Shown here piece after piece: positions 1-8,016 of a stretch of DNA of 19,811 bases. The stretch is from JACMME01 sp051005015 (GTDB lineage Bacteria; Gemmatimonadota; Gemmatimonadetes; Gemmatimonadales; Gemmatimonadaceae), in assembly GCA_051005015.1 (NCBI GenBank), contig JBPCJT010000029.1, positions 1 through 19,811 on the forward strand. Direction: 5' to 3'. The notes below the pieces were generated by a model that saw only the letters and a list, made by a program, of their open reading frames with translations, was not told the origin of the DNA and ran no database searches. Both the position numbers and the translations under genes were made by a program. How positions within the stretch are numbered: the first letter of the stretch is position 1; the number at the start of each line of letters is the position of its first letter.

Positions 1-1665
1 CTGTAGCTCGGGGTCGTATCCAAACGACCGGAGCGTACTGACGAGATACTCGATAGCCAGTGCATTGCCGGGCCTGGTGATGTACTTGGAGCCGAATCGG
101 TGCAGGTCTGCCTCGTAGCCGTAGATGCGTGTTATCGAGACATCCGCCACCGACTCCCGCACTAGTTCGGCAATGGGATTGAACATCGTCTGTCCGCGTT
201 TGCGCAACGCACTTTCGGCGCGCGCGGCCCCACGCACACGCTCCAGCAACTCGGCTTTAGTAACTTTCTGAGCTAAATTCAGCAAATATACGCCGCGCTC
301 GGGAGATACTGTATCCCCATCACGCTCGGATACAATGAGCACTGCCGCGCCATCGGGATTGGGAGCCCACTCGTACTCAGGCGCCACGGTCCTTACGGTG
401 TTGTTGTGGAAAAAGCGGGTCCTCCTGCCAGTACTCGCATTGTATAAGTAGGATCGGCGGTGACGCGATTCCCCCACAACGCCGAGAATGCGATCGTTAG
501 ACAGCCAGCGGGGAAAGACGTCGTGCTGGATCTCGTGAGTGAGGCGTGTCTCAGCGGTACCATCGCTATCCGTTACGTACAACTCCCAGTCCTCGCGCGG
601 CATCATCTGGTACGCCACGCGGCGCCCGTCCGGTGACAGCACGGGGTTTGCCAGCGGCCGCTCCGCGCGCTTGACGACCACCGGCTGTGATCCGTGTCGA
701 ACTACGGAGACGGTGTTCGCGGCTGGCTCCTTTCCAACGAAGGTCACCGCGGAGCCATCCCGGGACACCGATGGCGACGTACCTTCGAACTGCCAGCTTT
801 CGCCAGTCGCGAGATCGCGCATGACGAACTGCGTTGCTCCAAGCGCGTACATCAGACGCTGGCCACCGGGAATCGCGACCGGGTTCGTCTTCAATCCGGG
901 ACCATTGGTTACGGGCACGGGAGCCTTGCCCACCGCGAGTCGGTAGATGTCGCTGACCGTCTGACTCCCCCTGGGAGCGGCAGCAAGGTACAGCGAGCCG
1001 TCACCGCCGTAGACGAGAGTTTTTGGGACGAGTGAGGAAATGACGCTACGATCACGGCCGGAACGCAGATCACGCACACGAATCCGCGTCAACTCCGATT
1101 CCAGACGCAGCACTTCTGTCCGCCGGCGCCGAAAGCTGGCGATGTCCTGAGCGGCAAGAGCCCCATCCTGCTCCGCCCGCGCCGCCTTGAGCGCGGGAGA
1201 CTCCTCAACCAGAAAATATGCGGCTTCACCTCCAGAGGGAGCCAACGCGACTCCGAAACCTGGAAAGCTGGCGAGCTCTCGAACTCTACCATTTGTAATC
1301 GCGATGGCGTGTATGCTGCGTCCGGCGCCCGTCCCGGAGCCGTACGCCGCTACGCGTCCGTCCCCACTCCACTGGAGCGTGCTGCCGTCCCGGGCGACTT
1401 CAGTGACGCGGTACAGCTCTCCTGTCAAAAGTGCGATCGGCTCGAGCACTTCGTCCCCATCCGGCGACTGAAGCAGAGACTCCAGCCGGGATAGCGCTTC
1501 GAGATAATCGCCGGACTGCCAGGCGATTTGTGCACTGTCGAAACGGACCGCGGTGCCGCGCTCGGCACTGAGCAAGCGCTTCCCTGTCGGGCGCGTCTCC
1601 TGGGCAGCAGAACTACTTGTCAAAACCGAGGTAAGGAGGATAGCGATAGAAACGATCTTTGACAT
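1..1665 (-). CDS. Secreted beta-propeller / M28-type peptidase, 3' end cut by window edge
   Basis: Reading the minus strand from the ATG at 1665 gives 555 codons with no stop, running off the left edge, so the C-terminus is missing. Residues 1-21 form a signal peptide ending SSSAAQE. Residues about 100-480 have the look of TolB/WD40-like (PD40) propeller blades, with SPDGRRVAY, SRDGSAVTF and LYVTDSDGTAETRLT. From about residue 513 the text (RIYGYEADLHRFGSKYI, then RPGNALAIEYLVSTLRSFGY) resembles the start of M28 zinc aminopeptidase domains. The metal ligands would lie beyond the edge. Inferred role: periplasmic or secreted peptidase that uses the propeller for substrate or protein binding. 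No clear Shine-Dalgarno precedes the ATG; it is kept because the signal peptide starts directly there. The gene is divergent from the TrpF-like gene. The peptidase call rests on about 40 residues; the propeller part is firmer. Confidence 0.78.
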   Translation of the reverse strand, partial: MSKIVSIAILLTSVLTSSSAAQETRPTGKRLLSAERGTAVRFDSAQIAWQSGDYLEALSRLESLLQSPDGDEVLEPIALLTGELYRVTEVARDGSTLQWSGDGRVAAYGSGTGAGRSIHAIAITNGRVRELASFPGFGVALAPSGGEAAYFLVEESPALKAARAEQDGALAAQDIASFRRRRTEVLRLESELTRIRVRDLRSGRDRSVISSLVPKTLVYGGDGSLYLAAAPRGSQTVSDIYRLAVGKAPVPVTNGPGLKTNPVAIPGGQRLMYALGATQFVMRDLATGESWQFEGTSPSVSRDGSAVTFVGKEPAANTVSVVRHGSQPVVVKRAERPLANPVLSPDGRRVAYQMMPREDWELYVTDSDGTAETRLTHEIQHDVFPRWLSNDRILGVVGESRHRRSYLYNASTGRRTRFFHNNTVRTVAPEYEWAPNPDGAAVLIVSERDGDTVSPERGVYLLNLAQKVTKAELLERVRGAARAESALRKRGQTMFNPIAELVRESVADVSITRIYGYEADLHRFGSKYITRPGNALAIEYLVSTLRSFGYDPELQ

Positions 1666-1863
1666 CGGGTCCAGTGTTGATGACCTGGGTGGATTGGCGC
1701 GAAACCGCGCCGAGGCATGTCTGCGCGCGGTAGATGCGGCACGAGTGATACCGATGGTGAAAAGGTATCTTTCAGCGTCAGATTCGATAGCGGGGAGCCC
1801 CGCCAACCGTGCGCACATTTCTTTCCCTCTATCTCTATCACGCCTCCTGCCGGACTTTTTGCC

Positions 1864-1884
1864 ACTCCCCGTTCCCCACTCCCC
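1864..1884. repeat. Heptamer tandem repeat upstream of the TrpF-like gene
   Basis: Three adjacent 7-bp units, ACTCCCC, GTTCCCC and ACTCCCC, end 15 bp before the ATG at 1900. The 234-bp divergent gap (1666-1899) otherwise shows no clear promoter or ribosome-binding site to me. The minus-strand word GGGGAGT recurs beside the dehydrogenase stop at 17449-17462. Confidence 0.6.
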
Positions 1885-1899
1885 ACGCTTGAATCCTTC

Positions 1900-2565
1900 A
1901 TGCTTCCAACACGCATCCCAAGGGTAAAGATCTGCTGTATCTCGAGCCTCGCAGAAGCTAGCATCGCAATTCGCGCTGGCGCTTCGGCTGTCGGACTCGT
2001 TTCCAGCATGCCGAGCGGGCCCGGCGTCATTGCCGATGACTTGATCGCGGAGATCGCGCAGTCGATTCCTCCTGGTGTAGCGTCCTTTCTGCTAACGTGT
2101 CGCGAAACCATCAGCGAGATAGTCGCACAGCAGCGAGCTGCCGGCGTCAACACCCTTCAGCTTTGTGATCGGCTTCCGCATGGCAGCCATGACACCCTTA
2201 GGCGCTTGCTCCCCGGAATAGGAATTGTGCAGGTCATTCACGTCAGGGGAGAGCAAGCAATCGAGGAGGCCGCCGCCGTCGCACCAAACGTAAGTGCCAT
2301 CCTGCTCGACTCCGGCAATCCCGCTCTCGCAATCAAGGAGCTTGGCGGCACTGGCCGCCGCCACGACTGGCGCATCAGCCGCCAGATTCGGGAGCTGCTA
2401 GACATTCCCATCTTTCTCGCGGGCGGGCTCCGGCCAGATAATGTCGCCGAAGCAATCGAGGAAGTCGGTCCCTACGGCCTCGACGTGTGCAGCGGCGTTC
2501 GCACGAACGGACGTCTGGATGAGGTCAAGGTGAAAGAATTCATACGCCAGTGTCAAACTCAATGA
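1900..2565 (+). CDS. Divergent phosphoribosylanthranilate isomerase (TrpF-like), stand-alone
   Basis: This 221-residue protein is a (beta/alpha)8-barrel of the TrpF family, which in tryptophan synthesis isomerises phosphoribosylanthranilate to CdRP. Visible family marks are KICC at 10-13 (Cys12 at the catalytic cysteine position), LLDSGN with Asp137 at the general-acid position, GGTGRRHDW at 149-157, AGGLRPDN at 174-181 and DVCSGV at 195-200. It differs from textbook TrpF: KICG is KICC, the usual phenylalanine of the FDW motif is His, and the early GFVF..SPR segment reads GLVSSMPSGPGVI, so the arginine there is missing. The reading frame stays open upstream to 1717, but that extension is low-complexity and crosses the heptamer repeat; homology begins just after the ATG at 1900. 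No other trp gene is nearby, so substrate and pathway are uncertain. Confidence 0.82.
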   Translation: MLPTRIPRVKICCISSLAEASIAIRAGASAVGLVSSMPSGPGVIADDLIAEIAQSIPPGVASFLLTCRETISEIVAQQRAAGVNTLQLCDRLPHGSHDTLRRLLPGIGIVQVIHVRGEQAIEEAAAVAPNVSAILLDSGNPALAIKELGGTGRRHDWRISRQIRELLDIPIFLAGGLRPDNVAEAIEEVGPYGLDVCSGVRTNGRLDEVKVKEFIRQCQTQ

Positions 2566-2567
2566 AG

Positions 2568-2598
2568 CCGAGCCGCATTATAGCTGGACTCGGCTCGG
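2568..2598 (+). terminator. GC-rich stem-loop after the TrpF-like stop
   Basis: CCGAGCCG (2568-2575) pairs perfectly with CGGCTCGG (2591-2598) around a 15-nt loop, starting 3 nt after the stop codon. It lies between convergent genes. No T-run follows, so it is at best a non-canonical terminator. Confidence 0.4.
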
Positions 2599-2650
2599 TC
2601 GCACTCACTGCAGCGAAAACAACTTGGGACAATGTCTTCTCGGTGCTTGC

Positions 2651-2692
2651 GTATCACGTATGACGGCCCATGGCTCCCGGCTCCCATATCAC
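2651..2692. repeat. Heptamer tandem repeat over the acylase stop codon
   Basis: Six units in one 7-bp register include GTATCAC, GTATGAC, two identical GGCTCCC and ATATCAC. The last unit overlaps the minus-strand stop codon of the acylase (2689-2691). The word GTGATAC, read on the minus strand, also occurs in the repeat at 7205-7232. Confidence 0.6.
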
Positions 2693-4995
2693 CGCTCAGG
2701 GACCACCTCCCTCTTCTCCAAACTCCTCTCCACCTCCTTCCTCGTACGCCAAACCTCCCGCAGTTCCTTTCTGCTGAAAAGCGCAAGCTGGTCTGTTCGA
2801 TGCGGTGAGCCTTTCTGCGAAGAGTTGCCGTAGGCAAGCAGTGCACGCGCTCGCCCCGGCGTTCCGAACTCGACTACGGCGTACCACGAATCACCGCCTA
2901 CCGCGCGGAAACGTTTACCATCCGGTGCATAGACCGTCGCGCGAAAGACTCCGAACGGGTCGGAGAATCCGTTGCCTGGCAGGTCAAGTGCATCGCTCCG
3001 AAGCCGGTATACCTCACCGAACGGCACATTCAGCGACGTGAAGTCACGCTCGATTTTCGCCGCGGCCGAATCCAGCGCGGCCACCGCCTGCACTCCATCT
3101 GCGAGACCTCTGGGAGTAGTCAAAGGTTCTGCCGCCCTCCATGGTGTCGCGTAGATCGTGACACTTCGGCGTCTCATCTCGCGAGCCCATTCGAGAAAGA
3201 GCGGAGCACCGCGACTGCCAACGTCAGTTTTGCGGTCCCACTCAGCCAGCGTGGCTGCCGCTCGCCTCGCCCGCTGCGTGCCACGCTCGCTCGCGGCGGC
3301 TACAAGCTCGTCAAGCACGCGGTCCGCCATCTCAACATGCGTGTCGTGCTTCATCCTCACTACATCGTCGAAACTGAGCTTTGCGGGTGCCTCACTCAGC
3401 ATCTCCGCGGACCGCTGCGGCCGAAGAGCCATGCCACGAGGCGCCATGTATGCCGGAAAGGAGTCCCCGTGGAACCTGGATGACAGAGGGAAGGTTGCGT
3501 ACCAGGGAGGATCGTTGGCATTCTGAACCCAACCGCTCGGCGGATCTACCACTCGAGGAAGCGACGCATACGTGTGCTGCCGAGTCCAAAGCAGCGCGGA
3601 GGTGTCGCCCGGAACGACTCCTGACCAGAACGCCCAGTCGCCGCGCGCGCGAACTGGTGTAGTGCCGTTGAACACGTAGAGGATGTGTCCCTCCCGGTCC
3701 GCGTATATGGCGTTGAACATCGGGATCTGCAATCGCGACAGCGCCCGCTCGTACTCGACCATATTCCTGCTGCGCATCATATCCCAGGTCTGCTCGAGCA
3801 AGTTGGGGCGGTCGAGCGCCGCGACTCTCAAGGCTATTGCCTTGCCCGGCTTTTCAGAGATCACCGGGCCGTGGATGGATCGTTTGAACGACAGGGGCTC
3901 CAGCCGCATTGTACCGTCCCTCTGTTTTACCCTGATGGTATCCAGGTAAACGCTGAACGCGCGCACGCCAGCATCCCATTTGTAACCACCATCCACAAGC
4001 GTCAGCTCGTACAGATCGCGTCCGTCGTGCGTATTGACGGTGTGCGTCCATCCGATCCTGTCGTTGAAAGCGATGGAGATCAATGGGAAGCCAACGAGTG
4101 CGGCGCCGTATGCCTCAACGCCGGGCGCGGAGATTTGTGCTTCGTAAAACGTATCGAATCCGGACCATGAAAGATGCGGATTGGCTACCAGCATGGTGTT
4201 TCCGCTGGCGGATCGGAACGGAGCTATCGCCCATGCGTTTGACCCCGCTGAATGCCAGCGATTCATCACACTCTCATTCGCGTCCGGCCGCAGCATGAAC
4301 TCGAAGTGGATGACTCGCTGGCCATGGGCCATCACATCCGCAGCGGTCACCGGGAGAACTATCCTGACGCTGTCGCCAATTGCATCAGGGTGCGCACTCG
4401 CGTAAGCGTTGAAACCGGCCGCGAAGGCTTCAACCCGGCGCTGGAACGCGGGCGATTGATTTTTCTGCCATTCGCGTCCGCGGGCAGGTATCCCCATCAT
4501 GCGTACGAAACGGTCGGATTTGATATTCGACTCAGGACCACTGGAATCCCCCTCACCCCAATACTCGGACGCGCGCCCGCGCGCCTCTCCGTACAACCGC
4601 AGCACGAGATCGCCGTGGCTGTGCGCCTGTGCCCAGCCAAAGGCCCGGAAGGCATTTTCGGTGCTCGCCGCATAGATGTGCGGAATCCCCCAACGATCCC
4701 AAAGAATTTCCGTCGCTCGACGAGCCGGCTGTGTGCGCACAGATCGCGCGCCGCGCTCTTTTGCTGGGTTCTGCGCTTCGGCTTTTCCGGGTGCGAAAAC
4801 CGCGCAGGCGGCCAGCGCCAGAATGAGGCGGAGCAATCCGAAGTACGATCCAGTGTAATAAGTCTGAAATGTGCTTGGCACCGATACCGCTGGTACGCTT
4901 CGGCTTCGGAAGGCGCGAGGAGTGTTCATACCAGCGTTACGGGCGCGACGAGTAACGTACATGGCGAGGATGCAGCGGCGGTCGAATGCAATCAT
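2689..4995 (-). CDS. Penicillin acylase family hydrolase (S45, Ntn-hydrolase precursor)
   Basis: This 768-residue exported precursor belongs to the penicillin/AHL/cephalosporin acylase family, whose members self-cleave and use the new N-terminal Ser to hydrolyse amides. A hydrophobic signal segment lies at about 53-68, with AEAQNP after it. The alpha-chain mark ILWDRWGIPHIYA is at 97-109. The cleavage motif GSNAWAIAP puts the nucleophile at Ser252, followed by the typical ASGNTMLVANPHL. Asn492 or Asn494 in QNANDPPW fits the oxyanion asparagine. All essential residues therefore look intact. The real substrate cannot be read from sequence: peptides, N-acyl amino acids and acyl-homoserine lactones are all possible. 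The start is uncertain: no Shine-Dalgarno supports the ATG at 4995, and the ATG at 4929 would give a more normal signal peptide. The gene stands alone, convergent with the TrpF-like gene. Confidence 0.9.
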   Translation of the reverse strand: MIAFDRRCILAMYVTRRARNAGMNTPRAFRSRSVPAVSVPSTFQTYYTGSYFGLLRLILALAACAVFAPGKAEAQNPAKERGARSVRTQPARRATEILWDRWGIPHIYAASTENAFRAFGWAQAHSHGDLVLRLYGEARGRASEYWGEGDSSGPESNIKSDRFVRMMGIPARGREWQKNQSPAFQRRVEAFAAGFNAYASAHPDAIGDSVRIVLPVTAADVMAHGQRVIHFEFMLRPDANESVMNRWHSAGSNAWAIAPFRSASGNTMLVANPHLSWSGFDTFYEAQISAPGVEAYGAALVGFPLISIAFNDRIGWTHTVNTHDGRDLYELTLVDGGYKWDAGVRAFSVYLDTIRVKQRDGTMRLEPLSFKRSIHGPVISEKPGKAIALRVAALDRPNLLEQTWDMMRSRNMVEYERALSRLQIPMFNAIYADREGHILYVFNGTTPVRARGDWAFWSGVVPGDTSALLWTRQHTYASLPRVVDPPSGWVQNANDPPWYATFPLSSRFHGDSFPAYMAPRGMALRPQRSAEMLSEAPAKLSFDDVVRMKHDTHVEMADRVLDELVAAASERGTQRARRAAATLAEWDRKTDVGSRGAPLFLEWAREMRRRSVTIYATPWRAAEPLTTPRGLADGVQAVAALDSAAAKIERDFTSLNVPFGEVYRLRSDALDLPGNGFSDPFGVFRATVYAPDGKRFRAVGGDSWYAVVEFGTPGRARALLAYGNSSQKGSPHRTDQLALFSRKELREVWRTRKEVERSLEKREVVPER

Positions 4996-5198
4996 CGTTT
5001 CGGACTCAGTCCACCAGTGATTGAGGTCAGGTGATTGGGATGCGGGAAGGTACGCCTCGCAGGAAACGCAGCAAGCCTCAACTCACGTACCTTTCGAGAA
5101 GTCCCCGAGCATAATTACCTTCCATATCTCTGCTCCAAGCGTCGCTGCTCCTCCGTCCGACCGAATCCCTACCGGGCGTACCACCGTAGGTGTCGTTA

Positions 5199-5233
5199 GC
5201 ACGCGGCACCCGGCACCTAACACCTTGCACTTG
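5199..5233. repeat. Heptamer tandem repeat just before a GTG start
   Basis: Five consecutive 7-bp units vary around GCACCCG (GCACGCG, GCACCCG, GCACCTA, ACACCTT, GCACTTG). They end 5 bp before the GTG start at 5239, where a ribosome-binding site would be expected. The rest of the 243-bp divergent gap (4996-5238) shows nothing else I can name. Confidence 0.62.
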
Positions 5234-5238
5234 CCTTA

Positions 5239-6270
5239 GTGAGCTCCAAGCGCTGGCTCCTCGCCATCGTATCCTTCGCGGTAACGATCGGCGCCTCAGT
5301 TTACATTGTCTACACGACGTGGCCGCAGCAGCGGAACCCAGCGATTCTGCCGCTCTGGGCGCACGCTGCGGCGGCGGTGATCGTCGCGCTCGAAGTACTG
5401 GCGCGCGCCATGAAGTTCAAGTTGAGCGCCCTGTCTCTTCGCATTCCGTTATCGATCAACACCGCACTACGCGTCTGTTTGGGGGGTGATTTCGGAGCTG
5501 CGATTACACCCGGCCGCTCGGGAGCCGAGCCCGCGCGCTTTCTGGTGCTGTCGGAGGCTGGCGTGCCGCCGGCACGAAATCTCCTCCTGCTCTTTCTGGA
5601 GCTCTTGCTTGAGATGTCGTCGCTCGCGGTCGTTGCTGTGGGGCTGGCCATCTACTTTCGCAAGGAAGCTGGAACAGCGCTCGGCGGCCTGCTGGGAGTC
5701 GTCGGAGTGTACGCGGCGGTCGTCCTCGGAATCGGTGCGCTTGGTGTGGTTCTGTCGAGAGGGGATACTAGCGGTCCTCCCCCGAAATGGGCGGTGACTT
5801 TGGGCCTGACTGGACGGCGCTGGCGAACCGTTCAACGGGCGTTGAAACGTACCCGATCGAGCGTGATAGAGATCCGCGGTGCACGATTCGGATTTCTAGG
5901 CTTGGCCTGGCTCGCCTCCGTTGCGCACATAATGCTGCGGTCGCTGATCCTCCCGCTGATCGTCTACGCGCTTGGCGTCGTCGTTCCGCTAGCACCACTC
6001 GTGTTATGGCCTCTCGCGCTGCTATACGGTGCAGTGGTGGCTCCCGTCCCGGGTGGCGGCGGATTGATCGAGGTAACATTCAAGCATTTCCTCGGCGATT
6101 CGATTCCAGCACCAGTCTTCGGGGCGACGCTGGTATGGTGGCGTTTCTACACGTTCTATCTATATGTGATACTGGGCGCCTTCGCGGCGGGACGAACCGT
6201 CATGCGCGCCCTGCGAGAGGAGCAGTACGACGACCTGCAAGATGTAGATCCGGCGCTGCGATCGGCGTGA
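5239..6270 (+). CDS. YbhN / LPG-synthase-TM-type integral membrane protein
   Basis: This 343-residue protein has about seven to eight hydrophobic segments (first at 6-25, last near 305-325) and matches the lysylphosphatidylglycerol-synthase transmembrane family (UPF0104, YbhN/AglD2-like). Family marks are the polar motif GGDFGAAITPGRSGAEPARF near 82-101 and PVPGGGGLIEVTF near 270. It lacks the cytosolic aminoacyl-transfer domain of MprF, so lipid flipping or transport of polyprenyl- or glycolipids is more likely than lysyl-PG synthesis. That function is inferred. The GTG start is supported by the membrane segment beginning directly after it, but no Shine-Dalgarno is present and a heptamer repeat lies just upstream. 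It converges on the lipoprotein gene with a 25-bp gap. Confidence 0.82.
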   Translation: MSSKRWLLAIVSFAVTIGASVYIVYTTWPQQRNPAILPLWAHAAAAVIVALEVLARAMKFKLSALSLRIPLSINTALRVCLGGDFGAAITPGRSGAEPARFLVLSEAGVPPARNLLLLFLELLLEMSSLAVVAVGLAIYFRKEAGTALGGLLGVVGVYAAVVLGIGALGVVLSRGDTSGPPPKWAVTLGLTGRRWRTVQRALKRTRSSVIEIRGARFGFLGLAWLASVAHIMLRSLILPLIVYALGVVVPLAPLVLWPLALLYGAVVAPVPGGGGLIEVTFKHFLGDSIPAPVFGATLVWWRFYTFYLYVILGAFAAGRTVMRALREEQYDDLQDVDPALRSA

Positions 6271-6295
6271 GGCTTTGGACGCGGCAGATCCCGTT

Positions 6296-7153
6296 TCACC
6301 CCCACGTCCTCGTAATTGTCAGCAGCCGCCACTCCCGTTTTATGAAGCGAAAAATGTACGCAGCGCCACCAGCGCTCTGCGGGATCGATATCGCACCGCG
6401 CGATTCTACAGGGCGATTGACCGCTATCACCGCGAAGTCACGCCACACAACAGCCGCTCGCACCCGCACGTAGTTGAGGACGGAAGCGGGGCTATCGCTC
6501 GTCTTTGCGAAAAAGGCATCCCGCATTCGGTTGAGGCCATCTTCGCCGTAAGCAGCGATGAACACCACGTTCGGATACTGAGGAATGGTAAAACCAGTCA
6601 GAAGAGGAAGAACCGCGTACAGAGTGTCGAACGGTGCCACGCTCTCGCATTTCCTGGTTTCGGGATTCATGAACTTGCCGGAAAGTCCTGCCGCAATCGC
6701 CTTCCGCGACGGTGCATCGTTCTTCACATCCCAAAACGGGCGCACGGCATCTGCTTCCCATGCCAGAACCGTCCGGAAGAGATCGTGCGCGCCAGGCGTG
6801 TCGAGCGAATTGTCGATCCCGCGTACGATGAGGAGGCGCTCTAGCGCATCGACATGGTACCTGACGGAGTCGCGCGCGGCCGACGCGCTGTCAATGCTGA
6901 AGATACGAAGCGCGCCCGGATCGCATGCGAGCGAGTCGGATTCCATCCAGGTGGCGCGATCCAGAATACGCTCACGAAGGCGTAGCGCGCGCTTGTAGTA
7001 GCGTTCCTCCTCCGCGTTCGCCGATCCGGCATTCCCCCCGGGCTGGGCAACCGAACCGACAGGCCCTGCCGGCGGCGCGGATCTCGAGACACAGGATGCG
7101 AGGACAAACGTGACAGTCAGGACCGTAGCAACGCGAAGGTAGACAACTCTCAC
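6296..7153 (-). CDS. Hypothetical lipoprotein, 285 aa
   Basis: I do not recognise this family. The GTG at 7153 is chosen because AGGA lies 6 nt upstream (7160-7163) and a lipoprotein signal follows at once: a hydrophobic run and lipobox VLASC with Cys21 as lipid attachment site. The same frame stays open to 7399, but that extension would overlap the MscS-like gene by almost 190 bp and is not credible. After a Gly/Pro/Ala-rich linker (about 25-50) the mature part is mostly helical-looking and charged, with RALRLRERILDRATW and YHVDALERLLIVRG, then a mixed C-terminal domain ending FIKREWRLLTITRTWG. Only Cys21 and a few scattered cysteines are present and no metal motif is seen. It sits 58 bp downstream of the MscS-like gene on the same strand and may share its transcript. 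Confidence 0.72.
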   Translation of the reverse strand: MRVVYLRVATVLTVTFVLASCVSRSAPPAGPVGSVAQPGGNAGSANAEEERYYKRALRLRERILDRATWMESDSLACDPGALRIFSIDSASAARDSVRYHVDALERLLIVRGIDNSLDTPGAHDLFRTVLAWEADAVRPFWDVKNDAPSRKAIAAGLSGKFMNPETRKCESVAPFDTLYAVLPLLTGFTIPQYPNVVFIAAYGEDGLNRMRDAFFAKTSDSPASVLNYVRVRAAVVWRDFAVIAVNRPVESRGAISIPQSAGGAAYIFRFIKREWRLLTITRTWG

Positions 7154-7159
7154 GAAGAA

Positions 7160-7163
7160 TCCT
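7160..7163 (-). promoter_or_regulatory. Ribosome-binding site fixing the lipoprotein GTG start
   Basis: On the minus strand AGGA stands 6 nt before the GTG at 7153. It is one of few Shine-Dalgarno-like sites in the window and decides between this start and far upstream alternatives. Confidence 0.6.
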
Positions 7164-7204
7164 GGTATGAGTTTATTCCGCGGATTGCGGACAATTGCCA
7201 CTGA

Positions 7205-7232
7205 ACACGTATCACGTATCACCCCGCACCCC
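7205..7232. repeat. Heptamer tandem repeat over the MscS-like stop codon
   Basis: Four 7-bp units (ACACGTA, TCACGTA, TCACCCC, GCACCCC) cover the stop codon at 7212-7214 and the last six codons. On the minus strand they read GGGGTGC, GGGGTGA, TACGTGA and TACGTGT. Confidence 0.62.
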
Positions 7233-7934
7233 ATCTTCCGCCTCTGCAGCTTCTCGCTCAGCCGTGTCACGCTCGATCGCCTGGCGTTGCGCGCGCAGGC
7301 GGTCGTACCACTCCCGAGTGATCTCGCCGGCCAGATCACGGTTCCCGAGCCCGAATGCGAGCGCCATGCCGAGCGCCACGGCGCCGAAGAGGATCGCAAA
7401 CGCCGTCGTCACGATATCTGGCGCGATTCCAAGCTCCTGCAGCGCCATGAAGATCGCCAGCACTACGACTCCACCCCTGCCCACGCGAGCGAGTGTAGGA
7501 CCTCCGTGCAGCCCACCGGCGGATGCCATGATTAGGCCGTCGACGAACTGACCCAGTACGATTCCCACCAGCACGATCACGATCGCCGCCACTACACTTG
7601 GCACGTAATTCACGAGCTGCTGGAACAGGTCCGCGAGCGATTCAAGCCCCAGCGCGTTGGATGCGACAAGCAGCACGGCGAACATGACGAACCAGAACAC
7701 GAGATTCGCTATCACGCGTGATGGTCGAGCGCGCCAGCCCGAACGTTCGACGGCATCCAGCACGCCTCCCCGCTCGAGCCAGTGATTTACGCCCAACCGC
7801 ACCAATACCTTGTCCGTGCCTTTCTCCAACAGCTTGGCGACAAGATAGCCTGCGAGCAGAAGGACCAGCGCGCCTAACAGGAGCGGCACAAGCTGGAAGA
7901 GTTGCGCGAAGCTCTCGAAGAGTCGGTCGGTCAA
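7212..7934 (-). CDS. MscS-related transmembrane-helix-repeat protein
   Basis: This 240-residue inner-membrane protein has about five hydrophobic segments, near 14-35, 73-95, 108-132, 147-165 and 172-195. It contains repeated patterns such as VVAAIVIVLVGIVLGQFVDGLI and a last helix with GAVALGMALAFGLGNRDLAGEI. This resembles the conserved TM-helix repeat family (PF05552 type) found with mechanosensitive channels. The usual soluble MscS beta domain is absent, so gating by tension is inferred only. The C-terminal tail is charged (RLRAQRQAIERDTAEREAAE), and its last residues, GVRGDT, are encoded by the heptamer repeat. The start is a TTG at 7934; no in-frame ATG is close and no Shine-Dalgarno is visible. 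It is probably co-transcribed with the lipoprotein downstream. Confidence 0.78.
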   Translation of the reverse strand: MTDRLFESFAQLFQLVPLLLGALVLLLAGYLVAKLLEKGTDKVLVRLGVNHWLERGGVLDAVERSGWRARPSRVIANLVFWFVMFAVLLVASNALGLESLADLFQQLVNYVPSVVAAIVIVLVGIVLGQFVDGLIMASAGGLHGGPTLARVGRGGVVVLAIFMALQELGIAPDIVTTAFAILFGAVALGMALAFGLGNRDLAGEITREWYDRLRAQRQAIERDTAEREAAEAEDGVRGDT

Positions 7935-8016
7935 GTTTGGATGCTGGATAATGGTTTGATGCCCAACGGAGGGAGGTGCCCTTCCCTCATGTACGGGCGC
8001 GGTGCACGGTGAGAAA

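Noticed and set aside
1717..1899. 61-codon N-terminal extension of the TrpF-like protein
   Set aside because: The extension is low-complexity, crosses the heptamer repeat, and the barrel begins right after the ATG at 1900.
1620..2153. 177-codon minus-strand open frame across the divergent gap
   Set aside because: It overlaps both the peptidase start and the TrpF-like gene and has no recognisable domain.
4252..5034. 260-codon plus-strand open frame opposite the acylase gene
   Set aside because: Its product has no family features and is the shadow of the well-supported acylase frame in GC-rich DNA.
7154..7399. Longer start for the lipoprotein
   Set aside because: It would overlap the MscS-like gene by almost 190 bp and bury the signal peptide; GTG at 7153 has AGGA and a lipobox.
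7966..7985. Hairpin GAGGGA/TCCCTC upstream of the MscS-like gene
   Set aside because: Only 6 bp, no T-run, and not placed as a terminator for any gene; likely chance.
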